Part shown: positions 53,323 to 62,763 of the stretch, piece by piece
How positions within the stretch are numbered: the stretch's first letter is position 1
Layout: every line of letters begins with the position of its first letter
Source of the DNA: Burkholderia sp. Bp9143
Lineage (GTDB): Bacteria; Pseudomonadota; Gammaproteobacteria; Burkholderiales; Burkholderiaceae
NCBI RefSeq assembly: GCF_003853645.1
Contig: NZ_QTPO01000001.1
Location: forward strand, 1 to 64,000
Length of the DNA: 64,000 nt
Reading direction: 5' to 3'
Made by a program: the position numbers and the translations under genes
The notes under the pieces: model-generated
Told to the model about the DNA's origin: nothing
Database searches by the model: none
The model's input: the letters and a program-made list of their open reading frames with translations, nothing else

Positions 53323-54249
53323 ATGGACATGACCGATATCGCGGCGTCGCGCGAATCCGGGCGGCGCGAACTGGCGTCGCTGATCGGCCGTTTCGCGCCG
53401 TCGGACGGCTCCCACTCGACGGCCGTGCCGGCGCTGATGCTGCACCGGCATGCGCATCCGGTCGATCTCGGCTGCGGCGTGTCGCGCGCCGCGCTGGTGA
53501 TCGCCGCGCAGGGCGCGAAGCGCGTGATCGTGGCCGGCCAGGCTTACGAATACGACACGCGGAATTGCCTGATTACGTCGATCGACTTGCCGATCCTCTC
53601 GCGCGTCACGCAGGCGTCGCCCGACGCGCCTTACCTGTGCCTGTCGCTCACCCTCGATCTGCAGCGCATCGTCGAACTCGCGGCCGAGATGCGGCTGCCC
53701 GAGCACGATGCGGGCCCGGAAGGCGAGGGCATCGCGCTCGCCGAGTTGACGCCGCCGCTGCTCGATGCCGCGCTGCGGCTGTTGCGGCTGCTCGATACGC
53801 CGGCCGACATTCCGGTGGTCGCGCCGCTGATCGAAAAGGAACTGCTGTACCGGCTGATGACGAGCGGGCAGGGCGCGCGGCTGCGGCACATGGCCGTCGC
53901 GAGCAGCCAGACGCACCGGATCGCACGCGCGATCGAATGGATCCGCGATCACTATGCGGAGCCGATGCGCGTCGACACGCTCGCACAGGCGGTCAACATG
54001 AGCGTGTCGTCGCTGCACCATCACTTCAAGCACGTGACCACGCTGAGCCCGTTGCAGTACCAGAAGCAGCTGCGGCTGCACGAGGCGCGGCGGTTGCTGT
54101 TGCGGCAGGGCGGCGACGTCGGGTCGGTGGCCGCGACCGTCGGCTACGAAAGCGCGTCGCAGTTCAGCCGCGAATACAGCCGGCTGTTCGGCGCGCCGCC
54201 GATGCGCGATGTCGTGCATCTGCGCAAGAAGGAACTGCTCGGCACGTAG
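53323..54249 (+). CDS. AraC-family transcriptional regulator
   Basis: A 308-residue regulator. Residues about 1-190 form the AraC-type N-terminal cupin seen in YqhC-like regulators (LMLHRHAHPVDLGCGVSRAALVIAAQGAKRVIVAGQAYEYD). The two C-terminal HTH motifs are MRVDTLAQAVNMSVSSLHHHFKHVTTLSPLQYQKQLRLHEAR and VGSVAATVGYESASQFSREYSRLFGAPP. GAGGAG precedes the ATG. It is divergent from iorAB, which it probably controls; an aldehyde or aromatic inducer is possible but unproven. Confidence 0.9.
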   Translation: MDMTDIAASRESGRRELASLIGRFAPSDGSHSTAVPALMLHRHAHPVDLGCGVSRAALVIAAQGAKRVIVAGQAYEYDTRNCLITSIDLPILSRVTQASPDAPYLCLSLTLDLQRIVELAAEMRLPEHDAGPEGEGIALAELTPPLLDAALRLLRLLDTPADIPVVAPLIEKELLYRLMTSGQGARLRHMAVASSQTHRIARAIEWIRDHYAEPMRVDTLAQAVNMSVSSLHHHFKHVTTLSPLQYQKQLRLHEARRLLLRQGGDVGSVAATVGYESASQFSREYSRLFGAPPMRDVVHLRKKELLGT

Positions 54250-54547
54250 CGGCGGGATGGGTCATGTCGCCGTGACGCGCGTCGGCCGCATCCGGATTGA
54301 CTCCTTCTGGCCACGCGCCCGAACCGTCGATCGCAGCGTGATTCCGTCGACGGTTTCACGGTTGAATCAATTGCGCTTCGATTCCGCCGGCGCGGGCCGA
54401 TTCCTCCGGCGTTGCTTCGTGTCATTCGATCGTCGGACGGCGACGCCCGTTGTCGCGATACATTCGTGAAACGAAACATGCCGGCCCTCGCGATCTGATG
54501 GAGCATCGCCGCGGCCGGCGGCGCGCCGCCGTCGGCGGAATAACGCG

Positions 54548-54562
54548 TGGCATGCCGCTTGC
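54548..54562 (+). promoter_or_regulatory. Sigma-54 (RpoN) promoter upstream of a sigma-54 activator gene
   Basis: TGGCATG-CCGC-TTGC matches the -24/-12 consensus TGGCAYR-N4-TTGC. It lies about 235 bases before the preferred GTG start. No other gene-like feature is supported in the 548-base gap from 54250. Placement before an enhancer-binding protein gene suggests autoregulation or RpoN-cascade control. Confidence 0.6.
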
Positions 54563-54797
54563 GTCAATGGACGTACCGGCGAGCGGTCGACGTGACGCGA
54601 TCAGGATACGGGTTGGCCAACTCGCCATAAGCCAGTCGGGGGCATCCGGATCGGCCTGGCTATTCGTCCCGACAACACAGCATGCATGCGTGCCGATGAC
54701 GGCGGTGTTCGTCGAACCGCAGATCGGTACGCATCGCGTCGTGTTCGGCAGACAAGGAAACTTTCCTGCACGGACAACCCTGCGCGACGAGGCCATC

Positions 54798-56219
54798 GTG
54801 AACCATTGCTGCTCCATCAGTCTGTCAGACCCGCAGGACGGCGAACGCGCCGCATGCACGCCGCCGTTCGTCGCGGTCCGGCGTCACCATGCCGTGCTGT
54901 CGCGCCCGCTCGTATACCTGTCGCAGCATCCCGACGCCGGTCTCGTCGACTGTCTCGCGTCGCGCGGCTGGGATGTGCGGCGCGCGAAATCCGTTGCGGA
55001 CGCACTCAATCTCGTGAAGACGAACCGCCTGCATGCGGGCATCGTCGATTTTGACGACTTCGCGTCGCCCGACGTCGCGTTGTTCGAGGCGCTGCTGCGC
55101 GATCCGCGGATCGGCTGGGTCGCGCTCGCCGACAGCGAGCGGCTGCGCGACGCCACCATCGCGCACCTGATCCGCCGGTGCTGCTTCGACTACATGTGCA
55201 ATGCGATGGCCTACACGACGATCGGTTATCTTGTCGGCCATGCGTACGGGATGCTGAAACTGGCGGAAAGCGATCCGGCCGTCGATGCCGCGCCGCCCGG
55301 CGGCGTGATGATCGGCGCGTGCGACGCGATGCGTCGCCTGTTCGCGACGATCCGCAAGGTCGCGGACACCGAGGCCGCCGTGTTCATCGCCGGCGAATCC
55401 GGCACCGGCAAGGAGTTGACCGCGGCGGCGATCCACCAGCATTCGTCGCGCGCCGACGCGCCGTTCGTCGTCGTGAATTGCGCGGCGATTCCGTCGACGC
55501 TGCTGCAGGCCGAACTGTTCGGTCATGAGCGCGGCGCGTTCACCGGCGCGCATCAGCGCAAGATCGGCCGCATCGAGTCCGCGCACGGCGGCACGCTGTT
55601 TCTCGACGAAATCGGCGACATGCCGTTCGAGAGCCAGGCGAGCCTGCTGCGGTTCCTGCAGGAGGGCACGATCGAGCGGCTCGGCGGGCACACGTCGATT
55701 CCGGTGGACGTGCGGATCGTGTCCGCGACTCACGTCGATCTCGAGTCCGCGATGCAGGCGGGGCGGTTCCGCCCGGACCTGTACTACCGGCTGTGCGTGC
55801 TGCGCATCGACGAGCCGCCGCTGCGCGCGCGCGGCCGCGACATCATGCTGCTCGCCGAGCATATGTTGCAGCGCTATCGCGGCGACAGTTCGCAGCGGAT
55901 TCGCGGCTTCATGCCGTGCGCGATCGAGGCGATCCACAACCATGCGTGGCCCGGCAACGTGCGCGAGCTGATCAACCGGATCCGTTTCGCGGTCGTCATG
56001 GCGAACGGCCCGCTGATCTCGGCCGCCGACCTCGAATTGGACCAGTACACGTTGCACCGGCCGCCGACGCTCGCGGAATCGCGCCGGCGGGCCGAGCGGC
56101 GCACGATCGAGGAAACGCTGTTGCGGCATCGGCGCCAGCATGCCAACGCCGCGGCGGAGCTCGGGATTTCGCGCGCGACGCTATACCGCCTGATGACCGC
56201 GCATGGACTGCATGACTGA
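54798..56219 (+). CDS. Sigma-54-dependent enhancer-binding protein, VpsR-like
   Basis: About 473 residues. Residues 35-150 form an atypical receiver (LVYLSQHPDAGLVDCLASRGWDVRRAKSVADALNLVKTNRLHAGIVDFDDF). The AAA+ domain has Walker A GESGTGKE (199-206), GAFTGA (246-251) that contacts sigma-54, and Walker B GGTLFLDE (264-271). A Fis-type HTH closes it (HANAAAELGISRATLYRLMTAHGL). VpsR/BerB-type proteins control exopolysaccharide and biofilm genes, some through c-di-GMP; that role is inferred. A GTG at 54798 with GAGG is preferred. Earlier in-frame starts (for example 54450 or 54690) add non-conserved sequence. Confidence 0.87.
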   Translation: MNHCCSISLSDPQDGERAACTPPFVAVRRHHAVLSRPLVYLSQHPDAGLVDCLASRGWDVRRAKSVADALNLVKTNRLHAGIVDFDDFASPDVALFEALLRDPRIGWVALADSERLRDATIAHLIRRCCFDYMCNAMAYTTIGYLVGHAYGMLKLAESDPAVDAAPPGGVMIGACDAMRRLFATIRKVADTEAAVFIAGESGTGKELTAAAIHQHSSRADAPFVVVNCAAIPSTLLQAELFGHERGAFTGAHQRKIGRIESAHGGTLFLDEIGDMPFESQASLLRFLQEGTIERLGGHTSIPVDVRIVSATHVDLESAMQAGRFRPDLYYRLCVLRIDEPPLRARGRDIMLLAEHMLQRYRGDSSQRIRGFMPCAIEAIHNHAWPGNVRELINRIRFAVVMANGPLISAADLELDQYTLHRPPTLAESRRRAERRTIEETLLRHRRQHANAAAELGISRATLYRLMTAHGLHD

Positions 56220-56254
56220 CGCCGGTTGCACCCGCGCGGCCGCGGTGGGCCGCG

Positions 56255-56746
56255 TCAGGCCGGCCGTTCGAAGCCCGATTCGACCCAGCGTGCGGCGCTG
56301 GCCTTGTTGAGCTTGAACCCGGCGGACACCTTCGCGTCGGCCAGCAGGTCGCCGTACGGGTCGAACGCCTTCAGCTGCGCATACGGCTCGAACTCGTCCG
56401 GCACGATGTCGAGCGTGACCGACACATCCTGCCCGTCGCCGTCCTGCACCGTCACTTCCTTGTGCAGCATCGCGCGGCGCTGCTGCTCGTGACGCATCAG
56501 CACCTCGGTCGCGGTCTTCACCAGCGTGCGGAACGCGTTCGCGTCCATCGGCTTCGGGTTCTTCTTGTCGCGACCCATCGTCCACGGGCCGACGAGCGCG
56601 GGCTCGGCTTCGCCGTCCTTGATCATCTCGACGGCCCAGCCGTCGTCGTCTTCGTTCTTGATGATGCGGGCCGTCCAGCCGTTGTCGCGCCAGAGGCCGT
56701 CTTCGCGGATGGTGGTGTCGTCGGATTGCAGATCGGATTCGGTCAT
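56255..56746 (-). CDS. Conserved hypothetical cytosolic protein
   Basis: A 163-residue acidic protein with no signal or helix. It opens with MTESDLQSDDTTIREDGLWRDNGWTARIIKNEDDDGWAVEMIKDGEAEPALVGPWTMGRDKKNPKP, a strand-rich stretch. The second half has a helix (DANAFRTLVKTATEVLMRHEQQRRAML) and further strands. Composition and codon use are those of a real gene, and a Shine-Dalgarno sequence (AGGA in the complement, near 56752) is present. I do not recognise the family. It is convergent with the sigma-54 activator gene. Confidence 0.75.
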   Translation of the reverse strand: MTESDLQSDDTTIREDGLWRDNGWTARIIKNEDDDGWAVEMIKDGEAEPALVGPWTMGRDKKNPKPMDANAFRTLVKTATEVLMRHEQQRRAMLHKEVTVQDGDGQDVSVTLDIVPDEFEPYAQLKAFDPYGDLLADAKVSAGFKLNKASAARWVESGFERPA

Positions 56747-57137
56747 GGAGGAAGCGGGGAGTACGGGCCGCCGGCGAACGGGCGGGGCGCGCGGCCGGGA
56801 ACGGCGCGCTGCCCCTGGCCGGTCGCCGGGTGCCCGTATGCCCGGAATGGCATGCAAAGGCCGCAATTTTACCCCGCGGGCCGTCCGTGCTGCCCGCGCC
56901 ACCCGCAACGTTGGCCGTCCGGCCGATTCCGGATGCCACCGAACGGTCGAATCGGCGCAAATATCAAACTCGTATTACGTTCCAGCAGGCCAATCTATAC
57001 GCCGTCCGATATCCCGGTCGTGCGCCGCTTCCTAGAATAACGGTCGGGATAAAAATATCCCGAACGTCGATTCAACGCCGATCCGGCCGCGCACGCATTC
57101 CGTGTCGCGCGGCCCGGCGAACCTTCTGGAACTGCGC

Positions 57138-57815
57138 ATGGGGAAATTCAGTATTCGCACTGTTTTCGCGTACGACTGGCCGCTGACGCTCGCGGGCATG
57201 GAACACATTGCCGGCGACGCGTGCGCGATCGATCTCGTTGGCGTCTCCCGGACTCCGGGGGAACTGGTCGAGGCGCTTGGCAGCCTCGAGTGCGACATCG
57301 TGCTGGTCGACTATGCGATCCGCGGCGACGTGCAGATGGACGGCCTCGCGCTGTTCGACTGGCTGCGCCGCACGCGCCCGAACGTCGGGATCGTCGCGCT
57401 GGTCGGGAACGAGAATCCGGTGATCTTCCGCTCGATCCTCGCGCAAGGCGGCGCGAGCCTCGTCAGCAAGTTCGACGAAGTCGGCCATATCGTCACCGCG
57501 ATCCATTCGAGTTACAGCGGCGGGCGCTATCTGTCGCCGCTCGTCCGGCGCGCGCTCGATGCGCTCGCCGAACACGACCAGCCGCCGGTGAAACTGTCGA
57601 CGCGCGAGATCGAGGTGATACGCCTTTATCTGGCCGGCGTGCCGATCAAGACGATCGCGCAGCGATTGAACAAGGGCAAGCAGACGGTCAGTGCGCAGAA
57701 GATCAGCGCGATGAAGAAACTCGGCGTGACCAACGACATCGAGCTGATCCAGCGGGCGGCCGGGATGGGGTTCGGTGGTGCCAAGGCCGTGGGCCGGCCG
57801 GGCGGCGCGGGGTAG
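57138..57815 (+). CDS. RcsB-like NarL-family response regulator
   Basis: A 225-residue protein. The receiver has Asp58 in CDIVLVDYAIRG and Lys111 in ASLVSKFDE, so the phosphorylation site looks intact, though the acidic pocket at the start has only Asp13 (FAYDWP). The LuxR HTH (LSTREIEVIRLYLAGVPIKTIAQRLNKGKQTVSAQKISAMKKLGVTNDIELI) is of the RcsB/capsule-regulator subtype. An ATG at 57138 is preferred to the one at 57102. No kinase gene is adjacent. It is convergent with a chemoreceptor gene. Confidence 0.88.
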   Translation: MGKFSIRTVFAYDWPLTLAGMEHIAGDACAIDLVGVSRTPGELVEALGSLECDIVLVDYAIRGDVQMDGLALFDWLRRTRPNVGIVALVGNENPVIFRSILAQGGASLVSKFDEVGHIVTAIHSSYSGGRYLSPLVRRALDALAEHDQPPVKLSTREIEVIRLYLAGVPIKTIAQRLNKGKQTVSAQKISAMKKLGVTNDIELIQRAAGMGFGGAKAVGRPGGAG

Positions 57816-57939
57816 ACGCGGGGTAGACGCGGAAGAGACGCGGAAGAGACGCGGAGCCGGCACCGCGCGTTGCCGGCCCGTCAGGCGGAATCCGTCGGAA
57901 TTCGTCGGATTCCGCGGGATTCCGACGGATGAGGCGACG

Positions 57940-59493
57940 TCAGGCCGGCAACGCGAACCGCGTGACCGCGTCGCGCAGCGCTTCGGCCTGGTCGCGCAGC
58001 GAATGCGCGGCGGCCGCGGCTTCCTCGACGAGTGCCGCGTTCTGCTGCGTGACCTGGTCCATCTCGCCCACCGCACGGTTGACCTGCTCGATCCCCGCAC
58101 TCTGTTCGCGCGACGCATGGCTGATCTCGTCGAGGATCTCGTTCACGCGCCGCACCGACTGCACGATCTCGGCCATCGTCTCGCCCGCGCGCGTGACGAG
58201 CGTCGCGCCGTGCTCGACGGTTTCGTTCGACGACACGATCAGCGACTTGATCTCCTTCGCGGCCGTCGCCGAGCGTTGCGCGAGCGAGCGCACCTCGGCC
58301 GCGACCACCGCGAAGCCGCGGCCCTGTTCGCCCGCGCGCGCCGCTTCGACGGCCGCGTTCAGCGCGAGGATGTTGGTCTGGAACGCGATCCCGTCGATCA
58401 CGCCGATGATGTCGCCGATCTTGTGCGAGCGGTCGGTGATCTCGTTCATCGTGCGCACGACATCGTCGACCACCTCGCTGCCGCGCGTCGCGACCTGCGC
58501 GGCCTGGCCGGCGAGCGTCGCGGCCTGGGCGGCGCTGTCCGCGTTCTGCTTCACGTTCGCGGTCATCTGGTCCATGCTCGACGCGGTCTGCACGAGCGCG
58601 GCCGCCTGTTCCTCGGTGCGCTGCGACAGGTCGGTGTTGCCTGACGCGATCTCGCCCGCGCCGACGTTGATGTTCTCCGTGCCCATCCGCACGCGCGACA
58701 CCATGTCGATCAACCCGCTCTGCATCGTATGCAGTGCATGCAGCAGGCTGCCGCGGTCGTCATGCTTCACGTTCACGCGTGCGGTCAGGTCGCCCTGCGC
58801 GATGCGCTGCGCGGCGTCGAGCGCCACTTCGAGTTCGCCGCCGAGGTTCGCGCGCACGCTTTTCAGCACGAGCACCATCACGGCGGTCGCGATCGCGCCG
58901 AGCACGGCCGTCATCGCGAGCCAGCGGCCGACGCTCGCGAGCACGGCCGAACGCACGTCGTTCATGTACATGCCCGTCACCAGATACCAGTCCCACGGCG
59001 CGAAGTGCTGCACCGCGCTGGTCTTGTCCTGCGGCTTGTCGGCGCCCGGCTTCGGCCACAGATACTCGACGAAGCCCTTGCCGCCTTCCCCGTTGCCGGC
59101 CTTCACGATCTCGACGAACAGATGCTTGCCGTTCGGGTCCGTGAAATTCGACATGTCCTTGCCGTTGAGTTCGGTCTTGATCGGATGCATCACGATCGCC
59201 GGCTTCGAGTCGTTGATCGAGATGTAGCCGTCGGTGCCGTAGCGCATCGCGGCGATCGACTCGAGCGCCTTCTGCTTCGCGTCGGCTTCCGGCAATGCGT
59301 TCTGTTGCGACAGCTTGTAGTAGTGGTCGGCGACGTTCGTCGCCTGCGCGACCAGCGAAGCCAGCTGGTCGCGGCGGTCGGTGATCATCGACGCGTGCGT
59401 TTGCCACGCGCCGATGCCGGCGATCACGAGCAGGCCAAGCCACAGAATGACGATCATCGAGGCGAGTTTCTGGTTCAGGGAAAGGGTGCGCAT
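57940..59493 (-). CDS. Methyl-accepting chemotaxis protein with a single Cache sensor
   Basis: A 517-residue chemoreceptor. The first membrane helix is at about residues 10-30 ([20 protein letters not shown]). A periplasmic sCache_2 domain follows ([30 protein letters not shown], then [18 protein letters not shown]). The second helix is near 190-212, then HAMP. The signalling tip is [46 protein letters not shown]. The short C-terminus ([10 protein letters not shown]) lacks a CheR-binding pentapeptide. Cache_2 proteins often sense small carboxylates. Confidence 0.93.
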   Translation of the reverse strand: MRTLSLNQKLASMIVILWLGLLVIAGIGAWQTHASMITDRRDQLASLVAQATNVADHYYKLSQQNALPEADAKQKALESIAAMRYGTDGYISINDSKPAIVMHPIKTELNGKDMSNFTDPNGKHLFVEIVKAGNGEGGKGFVEYLWPKPGADKPQDKTSAVQHFAPWDWYLVTGMYMNDVRSAVLASVGRWLAMTAVLGAIATAVMVLVLKSVRANLGGELEVALDAAQRIAQGDLTARVNVKHDDRGSLLHALHTMQSGLIDMVSRVRMGTENINVGAGEIASGNTDLSQRTEEQAAALVQTASSMDQMTANVKQNADSAAQAATLAGQAAQVATRGSEVVDDVVRTMNEITDRSHKIGDIIGVIDGIAFQTNILALNAAVEAARAGEQGRGFAVVAAEVRSLAQRSATAAKEIKSLIVSSNETVEHGATLVTRAGETMAEIVQSVRRVNEILDEISHASREQSAGIEQVNRAVGEMDQVTQQNAALVEEAAAAAHSLRDQAEALRDAVTRFALPA

Positions 59494-59676
59494 GGGTAGT
59501 GAGGTCGGTCGGTCGAACAAGCGCGCCGGAACGGCGTGACGGGATAACTCTTTGACGGCTCGCAACGCACGTTGGCGTAGACGGGAAATCCCTTAGAAAC
59601 GGCCGCAGCCCGACACCATCGGGCGCGGTACGGGAATCTATGCATATACATATTCGGCATCGCTATACTGTCGGGC

Positions 59677-59754
59677 GATGGCGATGGCGATGGCGATGGC
59701 GATGGCGATGGCGATGGCGATGGCGATGGCGATGGCGATGGCGATGGCGATGGC
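59677..59754. repeat. Thirteen tandem GATGGC hexamers upstream of panE
   Basis: A perfect 78-base microsatellite of 13 GATGGC units. It begins about eight bases after a TATACT (59664-59669) that could be a -10 element, so it would lie in the 5' leader of the reductase gene, ending 63 bases before its start codon. The rest of the 324-base gap back to the chemoreceptor gene holds no gene. Confidence 0.95.
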
Positions 59755-59817
59755 GCGTCGTGCCCGGACGGTCGGGCGCGGGGCGGCGACGTCGAACGAA
59801 CCTGAAAGGAGGCAACG

Positions 59818-60756
59818 ATGCGAATTCTGGTGGTGGGGGCCGGCGCGGTCGGCGGATACTTCGGCGGCCGGCTCGCGGCGGCGGGGCGCGACGTGACGTT
59901 CCTGGTGCGCGACGGCCGCGCGGCCGCGCTCGCGCGCGACGGGCTCCTGATCCGCAGCCCGCGCGGCGACCTGACGCTCGCGAACGTGCAGACGCTGCGC
60001 GCGAGCGATACGGCCGCGCCGTTCGACCTCGTGCTGCTGAGCTGCAAGGCCTACAGCCTCGACGATGCGATCGCGTCGTTCGCGCCATTCGTCGGGCCGT
60101 CGACGCTGATCCTGCCGATGCTCAACGGGATGCGCCATCTCGACGTGCTGCGCGACCGGTTCGGTGCCGCGCAGGTGCTGGGCGGCCTGTGCGTGATCGC
60201 GGCGACGCTCGATCGCGAGCAGCGGATCGTGCACCTGAACGACACGCACGGGCTGTCGTTCGGCGAACTCGCCGGCGGCGAATCGGCACGCGTGCGCGCG
60301 GTGGCCGACGTGCTCGGCGGCGCGGGCTTCGATGCGACGCTCAGCGACGACATCGCCGCGCGGATGTGGGACAAGTGGGTGTTCCTCGCGACGCTCGCGG
60401 CGAGCACGTCGCTGTTTCGCGGTTCGATCGGCGAGATTCTTGCCGCGCCGGACGGCCGACGCCTGCTCGAGACGATGCTCGACGAGTGCAGCGCGATCGC
60501 CGCCCACAACGGTTACCGGCCCGAGCCCGCCGCGGTCGAGCGGATGCGGCGGATGGTGCTGACGCCGTCGCCGCTGACCGCGTCGATGCTGCGCGACGTC
60601 GAGAACCGCGCACGGGTCGAAGCCGATCACGTGATCGGCGACCTGCTCGCGCGCCGCGACCCGCAGGCGGCGGATGCGCTGTCGCTGTTGCGGATCGCGT
60701 ACAACCACCTGAAGACGTACGAGGTGCGTGTGGCGCGGGAAGGCGCGGCGGTGTAG
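59818..60756 (+). CDS. panE: Ketopantoate reductase-family protein
   Basis: A 312-residue NADP-dependent reductase. The dinucleotide site is RILVVGAGAVGGYFGGRLAAAGRDVTFLVR. VLLSCKAYSL and the LPMLNGMRHLD block fit 2-dehydropantoate 2-reductase, as does WDKWVFLATLAASTSLFRGSIGEIL. AAAGGAGG precedes the ATG. The classic role is pantoate formation for coenzyme A, but paralogues of this family are frequent in Burkholderia and may reduce other 2-keto acids. The GATGGC microsatellite lies in the leader. Confidence 0.85.
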   Translation: MRILVVGAGAVGGYFGGRLAAAGRDVTFLVRDGRAAALARDGLLIRSPRGDLTLANVQTLRASDTAAPFDLVLLSCKAYSLDDAIASFAPFVGPSTLILPMLNGMRHLDVLRDRFGAAQVLGGLCVIAATLDREQRIVHLNDTHGLSFGELAGGESARVRAVADVLGGAGFDATLSDDIAARMWDKWVFLATLAASTSLFRGSIGEILAAPDGRRLLETMLDECSAIAAHNGYRPEPAAVERMRRMVLTPSPLTASMLRDVENRARVEADHVIGDLLARRDPQAADALSLLRIAYNHLKTYEVRVAREGAAV

Positions 60757-60834
60757 GGGCAGCAGCGTCCGGCGCGTGGTTTCGTGAACCGTTCGGAGCG
60801 CGCGCGGGAAAATCCGACGTGTACCGATGCACGG

Positions 60835-60978
60835 CTAGACGGGATCCTTGCTCGGTGGCCCGTTGGGTTGCTGCGGATTGTCGTGAGGATGCCCCGGCGG
60901 CGGAGGCGACAGTGGATCGTCTTCCGGATCGCGGTTCGGGTCGGCCGGGGGCTCGGGCATCGGGGTCGTGTGGTCCAT
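60835..60978 (-). CDS. Proline-rich small ORF
   Basis: A 47-residue ORF (MDHTTPMPEPPADPNRDPEDDPLSPPPPGHPHDNPQQP...) of Pro/Asp/Asn/His. It is probably disordered. The ribosome site is weak. Its composition differs from shadow frames in this DNA, which are Arg/Ala-rich, so it may be real. Function unknown. Confidence 0.4.
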   Translation of the reverse strand: MDHTTPMPEPPADPNRDPEDDPLSPPPPGHPHDNPQQPNGPPSKDPV

Positions 60979-61178
60979 GGGGAACTCGCGCAATGCGTGA
61001 CGGCGGTGGCGCGGCGGGCGCGCCTCGTCTCCGTTATAGGCAATCGGGCGGGGGTTTGCAGCGGGATTCTCGCGGCGGCACGCGGATTGCCGGCGGCATG
61101 CAAGCCTCTGCACGGATCGCGCCCGATCGCGCGACGGCACGCATCCGCGATGCGCGATGCGGCCGGCGCGCTCCGATG

Positions 61179-61763
61179 TCAGCGTAGATCGGCGGGCGTA
61201 TCGACGTCGCGCAGGATGCCGGGATCGTTGACGTCGAGCAGGTTCACCGGTGCGCTGGCGAACAGCGCGCGGGCGCCGGCATCGCCGTCGAGCGCGGCGA
61301 GCGCATCGAAGTGGTGCGCGGCGAAGCCGACCGGATGGCCGCGCATGCCGCGATGCATGGGGGCGACGATCGATGCGTCTTCGGCATCGAGGGCGCGTGT
61401 GACCGCTTCGTAGGTGGACGCCGCGATCCACGGCATGTCGCCGAGCGCGACCAGCCAGCCGGTCGCTTCCGGCGTGGTGCGGACACCGGCTGCAAGGCTG
61501 GCACCCATGCCGCGCGTCGCGTCGGGCGCATAGACGACCTGACAGCCGGCTTCGTTCAGCAGAATCGCGAGTTTTTCGGCGCCGGGGCGTACGACGGCGA
61601 TCACGTCGGCCGTGGCCGCCGCGAGATGACGGGCGGCCGCGACTGCGACCGGCGTGCCGTCGGGAAGCAGCGCGAGCAGCTTGCTGTGCAGACCGCTTGG
61701 GTCGAAGCGTTGACCGAGACCGCCGGCGAGCAGGACGCCGGTGGCGAGTGACGCATAGGACAT
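61179..61763 (-). CDS. MobA/MocA-type nucleotidyltransferase
   Basis: A 194-residue NTP transferase. The nucleotide loop is GVLLAGGLGQRFDPSGLHSKLLALLPDGTPV. GCQVVYAPDATRGMGASLAAGV and VALGDMPWIAASTYEAV match molybdenum cofactor cytidylyltransferase (MocA) more than MobA. MocA makes the molybdopterin cytosine dinucleotide needed by xanthine oxidase-family enzymes such as the iorAB product encoded about 8 kb away. The start at 61763 gives the standard N-terminus. Confidence 0.85.
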   Translation of the reverse strand: MSYASLATGVLLAGGLGQRFDPSGLHSKLLALLPDGTPVAVAAARHLAAATADVIAVVRPGAEKLAILLNEAGCQVVYAPDATRGMGASLAAGVRTTPEATGWLVALGDMPWIAASTYEAVTRALDAEDASIVAPMHRGMRGHPVGFAAHHFDALAALDGDAGARALFASAPVNLLDVNDPGILRDVDTPADLR

Positions 61764-62122
61764 CGGCGCGGGGGGAGGGAGGCAGGTGGCCCGATTGTGC
61801 GGGAGCGGGCATGGATCGGCAAGTGCGGATGTTACCGACGCGTGCTCGCTACCGTCGGAAAGAATGTCGGCGAACGGGTTCGTTGAGCATGGTTTTCTCG
61901 ACAGGGCCGGAGATGGCGTGCGATTCACTCGGCATCCCGGGTCAATCTCGGCCGCCGAGCGGCCAATGCCACGATTCCGGCGGGTAATTCGTCACGCTGA
62001 TGCCGATGAGTGTCGTGTCGCCGGTGTGGCTCGTCGAAGGTGATTTGATTAGATGAATCGCCGGTATGCGAGTCGCCGGGCGGAAGCATTGCATCGGCTT
62101 CGCCTGCCCGGCGGCATGCGGC
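61764..62122. other. Gene-free stretch
   Basis: No coding region, hairpin terminator or repeat that I can support is seen here. It is somewhat less GC-rich around 61980-62060. Open frames lack ribosome sites and family similarity. Confidence 0.5.
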
Positions 62123-62518
62123 TTACCAGAGCGTCCTGACATGCTCGTATGCGCGAATCTTTTCGTCGCGGGTGACGAGCGGCGCACCGAGGCGCCGTGC
62201 GGTGGCGACGATCATGCGGTCGGCCGGATCCTTGTGGAACGTGCCGGGCAGCGCGGTGGACTTCGCGGCGATGTCGGCATCGACGGGCACGAAGCGCATG
62301 CCGTCGATCTGCGCAACCGTCGCTAGCCACGCATCGACGTCCATCGTCAGCGCGAGGCGCTCGTTGCGCACCAGCATCGCGATTTCCCATGCCGAGATCG
62401 CGGAAGCAGCGAGCGTCCCTTCGCCGCGCGCGCGATCGATCGCGCCGCGAGCCTTCTTGCTGAGCGAAGGATCGCCCGCCACCCACCACACCAATGCATG
62501 CGTATCCAGCACGATCAC
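62123..62518 (-). CDS. vapC: PIN-domain toxin VapC-like
   Basis: A 131-residue ribonuclease toxin. It starts VIVLDTHALVWWVAG with the first catalytic Asp5. The ISAWEIAMLV segment has the second acidic residue, and DPADRMIVATARRLGAPLVTRDEKI gives the last ones. A GTG at 62518 is chosen because GGAGG precedes it and it overlaps the antitoxin stop as GTGA. It probably cleaves tRNA or other RNA when the antitoxin is degraded. Confidence 0.88.
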   Translation of the reverse strand: MIVLDTHALVWWVAGDPSLSKKARGAIDRARGEGTLAASAISAWEIAMLVRNERLALTMDVDAWLATVAQIDGMRFVPVDADIAAKSTALPGTFHKDPADRMIVATARRLGAPLVTRDEKIRAYEHVRTLW

Positions 62519-62754
62519 CGTGACGCCTCCCAATCATCTTCCGCAATCGGATCGAGAGGATTGTCGTAGCGCATGACCGAGCCGCGCAATATGTCCAACG
62601 GCTGAGCCTCGCGTGCGCGGTACGGCCGAATCTCGAGCGTCGGCTTGCCGTGATCGGTGACGATGAGGCTTTCGCCCGAAGCCTCGACGAGCCGGAAGTA
62701 TTCGAGTGCGCGAGCCTTGAATTCGGATTTCGATACGGGAGCGTGCGGCATCAT
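62515..62754 (-). CDS. Phd/YefM-type antitoxin
   Basis: A 79-residue antitoxin. The N-terminal fold reads SKSEFKARALEYFRLVEASGESLIVTDHGKPTLEIRPY, the Phd/YefM DNA-binding pattern. The C-terminus (LRGSVMRYDNPLDPIAEDDWEA) would wrap the toxin. A second ATG three bases downstream is an equally good start. It is translationally coupled to the PIN-domain gene, and is likely autoregulated through the direct repeats just upstream. Confidence 0.87.
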   Translation of the reverse strand: MMPHAPVSKSEFKARALEYFRLVEASGESLIVTDHGKPTLEIRPYRAREAQPLDILRGSVMRYDNPLDPIAEDDWEASR

Positions 62755-62763
62755 GATATGAGC

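Noticed and set aside
54450..54797. An N-terminal extension of the sigma-54 activator
   Set aside because: The extra 116 codons are unlike the family and include the RpoN promoter. A GTG at 54798 with a ribosome site gives the expected size.
59678..59896. A plus-strand frame starting with repeated Met-Ala pairs through the GATGGC repeat
   Set aside because: It lacks a ribosome site, runs out of frame into panE and becomes Arg/Trp-rich. The repeat is better read as a non-coding leader microsatellite.
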